Assembly (NCBI GenBank): GCA_013792055.1
Contig: VMSQ01000214.1
Coordinates: 1 to 39,444, forward strand
Source: Desulfobacteraceae bacterium
Lineage (GTDB): Bacteria > Desulfobacterota > Desulfobacteria > Desulfobacterales > ETH-SRB1
Direction of reading: 5' to 3'
DNA length: 39,444 bases
The position numbers and the translations under genes were made by a program. Below, in pieces: positions 25,241 to 32,764 of this stretch. The notes beneath the pieces were generated by a model, which was not told the DNA's origin, made no database searches, and saw only the letters and a list, made by a program, of their open reading frames with translations. Within the stretch, counting starts at the first letter, position 1. Every line of letters begins with the position of its first letter.

Positions 25241-25366
25241 TTTTTAATATGAATTTTTTAATATGATTAAATGTAATAGTTCAGCCTCAAAGACACTAAG
25301 ACACCAAGATATAAAATATGATTTTTGAAGCATTTTAACCGTGAACCGTGAACTGCAAACCGTTTC
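25241..25366 (-). repeat. metV2-hdrA gap with inverted GTGAACC heptamers
   Basis: Plus-strand AACCGTGAACCGTGAACTGC occurs at 25337-25362, five bases after the metV2 stop in transcript sense. The rest is AT-rich leader of hdrA without a recognisable ribosome-binding site or ORF. Confidence 0.65.
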
Positions 25367-26035
25367 TCAAGCGGTGAGGTCCTCTCTTACAATCTTCCGA
25401 GTCCCCCCATGCCCGCTAACATCCCAGTCTTTAATAGGAAATATTTCTTCTAACTTTTCCAGTTGATTTAAAGCCGTTAACCTATCTATGATTAGTTGCC
25501 ATACGCAATCAACATCAGGACTGATTTCGCACTTGCCATCCATAGAACCACCACATGGGCCATTAAACAATCCCTTAGAACACCTGGCAATGGGACATAA
25601 TCCTCCTGTCTTGTCCAAAATACAATTCCCACATCCAGCGCAGCGTTCAGACCAAACGCCCATCTTCTCGGTTAAACCCATAAATGTGGTATTAAGACCC
25701 GGCAATATTACCTTGTCCGGATATCTTTCCGCCAATGCCTGGACACCTACACCGCATGCAAGAGAAAGAACCGCATCACAATTATCAACCCGGTTTTCAA
25801 CCGAATCAAGAAACTCAAAATCGCATTGCCTCAAGGTTGCATCCTCTACGATTTCAATATCCTGACCGGCCATTTTTCTGTCCATACGAATCATTGATGC
25901 CAGAATTTCCACTTCGCGCATACCACCGGCAAAAGAAATGGCAACACAGGTCTGACAACCCAATACCAGGATGCGGTTATAACCACTGATCATTTTTTTG
26001 ATTTCGTCAAAGTCCTTCTGCTGTCCTACAATCAT
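25367..26035 (-). CDS. metV: MetV, cysteine-rich partner of methylene-THF reductase, copy 2
   Basis: 222 aa. It starts MIVGQQKD with GGAAGG upstream. It has LGCQTCVAISFAGG near the N-terminus, fewer cysteines there than MetV1 (LGCKGCVTVCCAGG), and the full C-terminal cluster RCAGCGNC...GLCPIARCSKGLFNGPCGG...GKC. It is expected to bind MetF2 and pass electrons between it and the Hdr/MvhD proteins. Unlike copy 1 it is separated from metF by hdrA and mvhD. Confidence 0.88.
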   Translation of the reverse strand: MIVGQQKDFDEIKKMISGYNRILVLGCQTCVAISFAGGMREVEILASMIRMDRKMAGQDIEIVEDATLRQCDFEFLDSVENRVDNCDAVLSLACGVGVQALAERYPDKVILPGLNTTFMGLTEKMGVWSERCAGCGNCILDKTGGLCPIARCSKGLFNGPCGGSMDGKCEISPDVDCVWQLIIDRLTALNQLEKLEEIFPIKDWDVSGHGGTRKIVREDLTA

Positions 26036-26092
26036 AATCTTTTACCTTCCGTATATAGTTCACAGGGAGCAAGATCTTTTTTTACAAATTCG

Positions 26093-27901
26093 TCATTCCC
26101 CGACCCCTGACCCCTGACCTCTGTTACCTTTACTCTGAGTTCCACATATCCTAAGACACCGTCCAGCCTCCAGTCTGGCCTGCTGCTCACTGAAACCTGA
26201 ATCGATCTCTTCAAAACTGTTCCTTCGCCGAGTAATAGAAAGTCGCTGCATTTGTTGCCTGGCTAAATGTTCTACATCTTGTGGTTCAAGCTCAATACCT
26301 TTCCATTCCAAAGGACGATCTGCCCCAATGTCCTCTCCTTTAAGATAGCGATCAATAGATATGGCCGCCTCTCTCCCGGAAGCGACTGCCTCTACCACTG
26401 ATCGCGGCCCATAAGAAGCATCACCTCCCACAAAAAGTCCCTGGATATTTGTTTCAAGAGTAATGGGATCCTTAACTGATGGGCCTCTCGGAGAAACATC
26501 AAGATCAGGTACACCGTCAGCAAAAGACATATCACAGGCCTGGCCTATAGATAACAGCACCGTATCTGCTTCAAGCGTCATTAATTCAGATTCATCATAT
26601 TGAGGATTGAACCGACCTTTTTCATCAAAAACCGCGGTACATCGTTTAAATTCTACACTTTTAACTTTTCCGTTTTCTTCGATAAAACGTTTTGGGCCCC
26701 AACTATTATTTATTTTTATTCCTTCGTCCAGAGCATCCTTTATTTCATGTTCCCATGCCGGCATTTCTTCACGTGACTCAAGACATACCATCTCAACTTC
26801 TTTGGCTCCGCTTCTAAGAGCAGTAAGAGCTACATCTATGGCCACATTGCCGCCGCCGATGACTATCGTTCTTGCACCGATGGTTACATTGCCTTTAAGA
26901 GAAACGTCTCTTAGAAAATTTATGCCATGAATTATTCCATCAAAATTCTCCCCTTCCACATTCAAGCCACGGCTCACATGAAGACCAACAGCAATGAAAA
27001 ATGCCCTATAGCTCTCATTTTTAAGGCTTTCTATTGTGATATCTTTTCCGAAACTAACTCCGGTCTTGATTTCAACGCCCATATCAACAATAGTCTTTAT
27101 TTCTTCCCTGAGGATATCGCGGGGAAGACGATATTCCGGGATACCAACGGCCATCATGCCACCGGCAACCGGCAGCCTTTCGAAAACCGTCACAGGATAT
27201 CCCTTAATAGCGAGAAAATATGCTGCACTTAAACCAGCAGGGCCTGCCCCTATAACCGCTACTTTTTCTTCTTTCTTTTCTTCTGTTTCGGGCACATAAC
27301 CAATGTCCTCCGACAAGCCCCTGTCAGCTAAAAAACGCTTGAGGTACTCGATTGCCAAGGGTTCATCTACTTTACCCCTATTGCACTTCATTTCACACGG
27401 ATGGTGGCATATGCGGCCGCAAATGCCCGGGAAAGGCATTGTCTCTTTGATTAATCTCAGGCCTTCCCTGTATCTTCCCTCTGCAATCATCCCAATAAAT
27501 CCCTGGATGCTGATGTGAGCCGGACATGCGGCTTTGCATGGAGCAGTACCGAATTTTTCAAAGGCATCAGGTGTAACATATTTATCCCTTACAGCCATAT
27601 GCTGCAAAGCATCCATAATTTCACTCAGGTGGACACCCTGGGGACAGGAAAATTTACAGGTTTCACAGTGAGAACACCGCCAGATATTTTCAGAGGAAAG
27701 GACTCGATCTTTAAGCCCAAGAATAATCATGTGTATGATCTTTCTTGGATCATATTCAGAAAAGGTATTGCTGACAGGACAAATTGCAGTACAGGTTCCA
27801 CATGTAAAACAACGCTTAAGAAGTTCGCTGCCTGGAATATTGGCTATTTCAAATTTAAACTTTGGATCCAGGTCTTTAGCGCTTATTGCCAAATTAAACA
27901 C
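26093..27901 (-). CDS. HdrC-GltD fusion: 4Fe-4S HdrC domain plus FAD/NAD(P) oxidoreductase
   Basis: 602 aa. Residues about 1-110 are HdrC-like (CFTCGTCTAICPVS, CSHCETCKFSCP). Next is the GltD N-terminal Fe-S region (CKAACPAH...CGRICHHPCEMKCNRG), FAD fold (VIGAGPAGLSAAYFLAIKG) and NAD(P) fold (VIGGGNVAIDVALTALRSG). It ends soon after RCLRIC, with no C-terminal ferredoxin pair. The final residues (GQGSGVGE) are encoded by a GGTCAGG repeat array. The start is GTG at 27901 but the Shine-Dalgarno AAGGGGG abuts it; a TTG at 27892 is better spaced. It is the probable NAD(P)H port of module 2. Its HdrC part is a paralogue of that in the gene just upstream. Confidence 0.87.
   Translation of the reverse strand: MFNLAISAKDLDPKFKFEIANIPGSELLKRCFTCGTCTAICPVSNTFSEYDPRKIIHMIILGLKDRVLSSENIWRCSHCETCKFSCPQGVHLSEIMDALQHMAVRDKYVTPDAFEKFGTAPCKAACPAHISIQGFIGMIAEGRYREGLRLIKETMPFPGICGRICHHPCEMKCNRGKVDEPLAIEYLKRFLADRGLSEDIGYVPETEEKKEEKVAVIGAGPAGLSAAYFLAIKGYPVTVFERLPVAGGMMAVGIPEYRLPRDILREEIKTIVDMGVEIKTGVSFGKDITIESLKNESYRAFFIAVGLHVSRGLNVEGENFDGIIHGINFLRDVSLKGNVTIGARTIVIGGGNVAIDVALTALRSGAKEVEMVCLESREEMPAWEHEIKDALDEGIKINNSWGPKRFIEENGKVKSVEFKRCTAVFDEKGRFNPQYDESELMTLEADTVLLSIGQACDMSFADGVPDLDVSPRGPSVKDPITLETNIQGLFVGGDASYGPRSVVEAVASGREAAISIDRYLKGEDIGADRPLEWKGIELEPQDVEHLARQQMQRLSITRRRNSFEEIDSGFSEQQARLEAGRCLRICGTQSKGNRGQGSGVGE
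26099..26124 (-). repeat. GGTCAGG heptamer array at a gene end
   Basis: In transcript sense AGGTCAG-GGGTCAG-GGGTCGG lies within the last codons of the HdrC-GltD gene and leads straight into its TGA stop. It is the only boundary array here that is almost entirely coding. Confidence 0.75.
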
Positions 27902-27949
27902 CCCCTTCGCTATCTGTCAATTTAGGATGAAGCACTCTTTTCCATTTAA

Positions 27950-28936
27950 CTATTTCCCCTTTAACGGACTTGGGCCTAATATTTTGATCCGCTCTGTCAT
28001 ATCTTTAGCAACATCAATAAATCCCCGATTCGGCTCACGGGAAATCATATACATTTCAATACGCGAAGAGTCTAAGTTCAACTGCGAAAGAATATTTCTC
28101 ACATAATTCACTCTATTCGATGCTATCCGGCTTCCTTTAACATTATGACAAGTATCATCCAAACATCCAGCTACATATACACCATCTGCTCCCTCTTCAA
28201 ACGCGTTCAACAAACGGCTTATGCTAATGCTGCCGCTACAGGGAACTATTTCCACGCGAACATTCTCTGGAAATCCCAATTTAGGCAAATTCTGCAGATC
28301 CTGTGAACACGCATAAGCTGTATAATGGCAGCAAAATGCTACTATGTTAGGTTCACCCATTTCTTCCTTGCGCAACAAATCAAATGAGCTAAAGCGCCTA
28401 ACATCTTCCGATATTTTTAACTCAATAGCCTTAACCGGACACTCTGCTACACAAATTCCGCATGCTACACATTTAAGCGGTTCAATATAAGCGACTCCCT
28501 TTCCCATCTCGATACTCGGAGCAAAGAATGGACACGAACGCACACAGGTAAGACAGCCCACGCAACGCATTTCATCTACAACAGCGAGCTTGCCCATTTC
28601 ACTTAAAGTATCTGCATCAACATATCCATCCTGCAATGCCAAGAGCTTCAGGGCCTTAATAACATCATTAAATCGAACATCCTGCGGACATACAAATTTA
28701 CAAGTGCTACAGCCCGTACAATACCATGGCAAATCAGATGAAAGCAGGTGTTTTTTCAGGCCGAGAGATATCATGTGAAGGATCTTCCTGGGATCAAATT
28801 CAGGTATTATCTGACTGACCGGACAGACACCAGTACAGCTTCCGCATGCAAAACATTCTTTGACATTCTGACCTTCCGGAAGTTCTGCAACTTCAAATTT
28901 AAATCGAGGTTCTAAATCTTCTCTGTATATTGTCAT
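27950..28936 (-). CDS. HdrC-ferredoxin-MvhD triple fusion
   Basis: 328 aa. HdrC-like N-terminus with CFACGSCTGVCPVS and CTGCSTCKFVCP. It is followed by a ferredoxin pair (CVGCLTCVRSCP, CVACGICVAECP, about 124-172) and an MvhD domain from about residue 193 (CCHYTAYACSQDL, VPCSGSIS, AGCLDDTCHN). In the MvhD part the usual CxxC is replaced by CCHYT with another Cys downstream. It forms a ready-made Fe-S wire between HdrA and the GltD-type protein. It follows the MvhD gene by 7 bp; its leader lies in an ACGAGTA repeat and has no clear Shine-Dalgarno. Confidence 0.88.
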   Translation of the reverse strand: MTIYREDLEPRFKFEVAELPEGQNVKECFACGSCTGVCPVSQIIPEFDPRKILHMISLGLKKHLLSSDLPWYCTGCSTCKFVCPQDVRFNDVIKALKLLALQDGYVDADTLSEMGKLAVVDEMRCVGCLTCVRSCPFFAPSIEMGKGVAYIEPLKCVACGICVAECPVKAIELKISEDVRRFSSFDLLRKEEMGEPNIVAFCCHYTAYACSQDLQNLPKLGFPENVRVEIVPCSGSISISRLLNAFEEGADGVYVAGCLDDTCHNVKGSRIASNRVNYVRNILSQLNLDSSRIEMYMISREPNRGFIDVAKDMTERIKILGPSPLKGK

Positions 28937-28940
28937 AATT

Positions 28941-28965
28941 TCGTTACTCGTTACTCGTTGCTGAC
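28941..28965 (-). repeat. ACGAGTA heptamer array across a stop codon
   Basis: The transcript GCAACGAGTAACGAGTAACG contains the last codons (ATSNE), the TAA stop of the MvhD-extension gene and the leader of the next gene. The stop codon itself is part of the repeat unit. Confidence 0.75.
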
Positions 28966-29714
28966 AACTTGCCGTTTGTCTCAGTCACTAATCCTTTTTT
29001 GCTGAATGCCGACACATATTTCTCAACGTCTGCGGTGGGCTGTCCAACCTTCTTTGTCAAGACGTCCAAAGATATAGGCCCTTCTTGCTGTATCCATAGA
29101 AGTGTTTCCTGCTTGCCAATTGCACTATCTATACTCTTAGCGATCTTCTGATCAATCTTATCTTCAATGGTTTGTGCAGAATAATCACCTTCTTTTCGGA
29201 ATCCTTTAGTAAGATTTCCAAGACCTGTCCGCAATTTCATATCTTCTACGGAATGTCTTGCCGCTGATAGTTTAACCTTCAAAACATCCATGTCTACCTT
29301 ATCAGTGGTTCCAAGCGGCCCCAATGATTTTAAGTTATTGGTGAACTCTGTAATCATCTGGACATACCTGGACCCTTCGGCTGCTGAGGCCCATTCCAAT
29401 AAAAGCCGTTCAGGAGAAATACCGATCTTGGTCATAATCTTTTTTGTCAATGCTGTTGCTAACATGACGTCGTAATTACCGAGCTGGTAATGACACTCAC
29501 CAAGATGGCAGCCGCCGACAAACACACCATCTGCTCCACAAGAAAACGCTTCGAAAATAAAGACCGGATCAACTCTCCCAGAACACATTACCCTAATAAC
29601 TCTAATGTTCGGTGGATACTGGTACCTGGCTACCCCTGCCGAATCTGCTGCTGTGTAACAACACCAGTTACATAAGAACCCCATTATCCTCGGCTCAAAT
29701 TTGTCACTCGTCAT
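28944..29714 (-). CDS. mvhD: MvhD-type protein with a C-terminal helical/winged-helix-like extension
   Basis: 256 aa from the ATG at 29714, which has GGAG eight bases upstream; the track's GTG is three codons earlier. Residues to about 135 are an intact MvhD domain (LCNWCCYTAADSAG, VMCSGRVD, GGCHLGECHY). The remaining roughly 120 residues are absent from the other MvhD proteins here. They comprise a charged helical linker and a terminal segment (LLWIQQEGPISLDVLTKKVG...VEKYVSAFSKKGLV) with the spacing of a winged helix. It may mediate complex assembly or regulation; function unknown. It directly follows the 1009-aa HdrA (6 bp), the expected partner. Confidence 0.85.
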   Translation of the reverse strand: MTSDKFEPRIMGFLCNWCCYTAADSAGVARYQYPPNIRVIRVMCSGRVDPVFIFEAFSCGADGVFVGGCHLGECHYQLGNYDVMLATALTKKIMTKIGISPERLLLEWASAAEGSRYVQMITEFTNNLKSLGPLGTTDKVDMDVLKVKLSAARHSVEDMKLRTGLGNLTKGFRKEGDYSAQTIEDKIDQKIAKSIDSAIGKQETLLWIQQEGPISLDVLTKKVGQPTADVEKYVSAFSKKGLVTETNGKLSATSNE

Positions 29715-29729
29715 TTCGCTCACTCCGTT

Positions 29730-32700
29730 CTAACTGCTCTCCCCAAATGCCCTTATTTGAGCTATTATCTGTTCATTTGTAAAGCCCCCCATTGATATAG
29801 CGAATGTTGGGCAATGTGAGGCACATATGCCGCACCCTTTGCACGATGCTGAAATCGTCTCCGCTTTTTTCTTTTTACCTACTTTAATCGTCCTGATAGC
29901 TTTGTATGGGCAGAGACTCTCACAAATGCCACAGCCGATACAGGAGTCTGGATTAACGACAGAAACTATCGGATCAACTGATACAAATCCCTTTGCAAGA
30001 CAGGCACCGGCCTTTGACGCTGCTGCCTTAGCCTGTGCAATCGACTCATCAATTGGTTTTGGAGAATGTGCCAATCCACAGAGATATATCCCGCTTACCG
30101 AAAATTCTACCGGACGAAGCTTGGCATGGGCTTCCAGGAAAAACTTATCACTGGTAAGAGGAACTTTAAGACCCTTTGCAAGCTTATCGACGTCGTGTGG
30201 CACAACCCCTACACTCAATGCCAGAATATCAGGCTCAACGACCACCCTTTCATCAAGTAAAGGATCCAGAAATTCAACTTTAATTTTTCCGTTCTCTTCG
30301 GTAACCGATGGAGGCATATCTTTCTCATAGCGGATAAAGATGACACCCTTTTCCCTAGCCTCTCTGTAATAGTCTTCCGCAAACCCGTAAGTCCGCATAT
30401 CTCGATAAAGAATATAGATATTTGTGTTTGGATTTAACGCCAATATTTTCAGGGCATTTTTAACTGCCTGCCCACAACATATCTTACTGCAATAGGCAAG
30501 GTCTTCTCCCCGTGATCCCACACATTGAATCATAACGATATCCTGAATCTTCTGAACATCATCAGGAGAAGATAGAATCTTTTCAAGCTCAAGCTGGGTA
30601 ACAACCTGGTTTGATTTCTCATACAAATATTGTGTGGGTTGATAAGGTCTTCCACCGGTTGCAACAATGACAACACCGTGTTCCACGCTCTCAGTCTCAG
30701 AACCGTAACTAATCGATGACGTAAAATTACCCACATAACCGGACACATTATCAACATTTGCTCCGGTATAAACATTTATAAGGGGTTCTTTTTCTACCTT
30801 ATTTTTGAGTTCTTCGAGAAGTGTATGTGGTTCCTCCCCAGTGAGAGTAAAAACAAGATTCTTGAGGTTTCCACCAAGCTCATCGTTCTTCTCTACGAGA
30901 AAACACTCAAATCCTTGCTCCGCAATACTTAAAGCCACGGTCATACCAGAAACACCTCCGCCAATAACGAGAGCCCTTGGAATAACCGGTACACTCTGTT
31001 CTGCAAGAGGTGTAAGGAGCTTTGCTTTTTCCACCGCCATCTTTACCAGTTCTTTAGCCTTGTCTGTTGCCTTTTCCGGTTCATGCATATGTACCCATGA
31101 ACACTGATCTCTTATGTTAACCATTTCAAAGAGTGCGCGATTCAAACCGGCAGCTCTAAGCGTTTCCTGAAATAAAGGCTCGTGCGTACGGGGTGTACAT
31201 GCAGCAACTACTATACGGTTTAACTTATGTTCTTCAATTTTTTCCTTAATGGTAATCTGCGTATCCTGCGAACAGCTATACGGATTTCTGTCAAAAAACA
31301 CGACATTCCCCAGGGTGGAAGCATACTCTTTTACTGCCGGCACATCAACTACACCACCAATGTTTATCCCGCAATGGCATATAAACACACCAATCCGTGG
31401 TTCCTTCTCTATCTCGATTTCAGTGGGATATTCTTTTTTTACAGTTTGGGTTCCGCGAGCATCGCGGAGGATTTCAGCAGCATGGGCAGCCGCACCGCTT
31501 GCCTGAGTAACACTATCAGGTATATCCTTTGGCCCTTGAAATGCGCCGGCAACAAAAATCCCTGGACGAGTTGTCTCTAGGGGCTCAAAACTGTTAGTTT
31601 TGCAAAAATTGTAGTGATTAAGGTCAATTTCAGCGGCTTGCGCCAAAGATTCAGCATCAGCGGGCGACTCAAGGCCCTGAGCTAACACCACGATATCGAA
31701 ATCTTCGGCTAAATGCTCTCCCTTCTCGTTAACGTATGGTATCCTGAGCTGCTCACCATTTTCGTTGACTCCCGCGACCCTTGCACGTACAAATCTGAGA
31801 CCGTATTCTTCTTTAGCTCTTTGACGAGCAGCGTCAAAACCTTTACCCTGAGTCCGCATCTCCATATAAAATATAGTAATCTCAAGATCAGGGTCATGTT
31901 CTTTTACAACAGTAGCTTCCTTTATAGCGTACATACAACAGACAGAAGAACAGTATCCATTGCCGCATGTAATATCTCTTGAGCCAACACATTGGAGAAT
32001 TGCAATGCGTTTTGGATGCTTCTCATCAGATGGTCGAAATAGCACTCCATTGGACGGGCCTGAAGCACACATCATCCTTTCAAATTCCATGCTGGTAAGT
32101 ACATTGGGATAGACACCGTAACCAAAGCGGCTCAATATGTCTTCACTCAAAGAGCCAAAGCCGGGAGAAAGTATTACAGCGCCCACAGAAAGCTCGATCG
32201 TCTCTTCTTTTGCATCAAGATCGATAGCCTGAGCCTGACATGTAGACACACATATCCGGCAAGTCTCATGATTGGCAAAAAGACATTCTTTAGGATCGAT
32301 ATAAAAGCTCGCAGGAACGGCCTGAGGATAATCCATATGAGGATTTCTTGTTATGGTAAATCCTTCATTGTAAATGTCAGGGATGACAATAGGACAATAC
32401 ATAGTGCACGTACCGCAAGCAGTGCATAAGTCTCCATTTATGTAACGAGGTTCACAGTGAACTTTGGCAGTGAAATTACCCGCAGTTCCATCAACTGACG
32501 TCAGCGTAGCTTTCGTTATAAGCTTTATGTTCGGTGATCGCCCGGCCTCAACCAGCTTGGGTGCGAGGATACAGATAGAACAGTCATTTGTAGGAAAAGT
32601 CTTGTCCAGGCGCGCCATAACTCCTCCGATTGACGCTGATTTCTCGACCAGGTATACATAATAACCCAGATCAGATAGGTCGAGTGCCGATTGAACACCT

Positions 32701-32759
32701 GCCACACCGCCACCAACGACGAGGACAGAACCCATTTTTGTCGTTTTACTTTTTTTCAT
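29730..32759 (-). CDS. hdrA: Full-length two-module HdrA (1009 aa)
   Basis: First module: FAD fold (VLVVGGGVAGVQSALDLSDLG), NDCSICILAPKLVEAGRSPN cluster motif and ferredoxin CTACGTCTMYCP. A middle domain begins about residue 455 with GVFICHCGINIGGVVDV and includes CTPRTHEPLF. Second module: FAD fold (LVIGGGVSGMTVALSIAEQG) and terminal ferredoxins CIGCGICESLCP and CKGCGICASHCP. It is the most canonical of the three HdrA sets. It lies 5 bp downstream of acsA, suggesting a link between CODH-derived reduced ferredoxin and the MvhD/HdrC proteins that follow. Confidence 0.93.
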   Translation of the reverse strand: MKKSKTTKMGSVLVVGGGVAGVQSALDLSDLGYYVYLVEKSASIGGVMARLDKTFPTNDCSICILAPKLVEAGRSPNIKLITKATLTSVDGTAGNFTAKVHCEPRYINGDLCTACGTCTMYCPIVIPDIYNEGFTITRNPHMDYPQAVPASFYIDPKECLFANHETCRICVSTCQAQAIDLDAKEETIELSVGAVILSPGFGSLSEDILSRFGYGVYPNVLTSMEFERMMCASGPSNGVLFRPSDEKHPKRIAILQCVGSRDITCGNGYCSSVCCMYAIKEATVVKEHDPDLEITIFYMEMRTQGKGFDAARQRAKEEYGLRFVRARVAGVNENGEQLRIPYVNEKGEHLAEDFDIVVLAQGLESPADAESLAQAAEIDLNHYNFCKTNSFEPLETTRPGIFVAGAFQGPKDIPDSVTQASGAAAHAAEILRDARGTQTVKKEYPTEIEIEKEPRIGVFICHCGINIGGVVDVPAVKEYASTLGNVVFFDRNPYSCSQDTQITIKEKIEEHKLNRIVVAACTPRTHEPLFQETLRAAGLNRALFEMVNIRDQCSWVHMHEPEKATDKAKELVKMAVEKAKLLTPLAEQSVPVIPRALVIGGGVSGMTVALSIAEQGFECFLVEKNDELGGNLKNLVFTLTGEEPHTLLEELKNKVEKEPLINVYTGANVDNVSGYVGNFTSSISYGSETESVEHGVVIVATGGRPYQPTQYLYEKSNQVVTQLELEKILSSPDDVQKIQDIVMIQCVGSRGEDLAYCSKICCGQAVKNALKILALNPNTNIYILYRDMRTYGFAEDYYREAREKGVIFIRYEKDMPPSVTEENGKIKVEFLDPLLDERVVVEPDILALSVGVVPHDVDKLAKGLKVPLTSDKFFLEAHAKLRPVEFSVSGIYLCGLAHSPKPIDESIAQAKAAASKAGACLAKGFVSVDPIVSVVNPDSCIGCGICESLCPYKAIRTIKVGKKKKAETISASCKGCGICASHCPTFAISMGGFTNEQIIAQIRAFGESS

Positions 32760-32764
32760 ATCTA

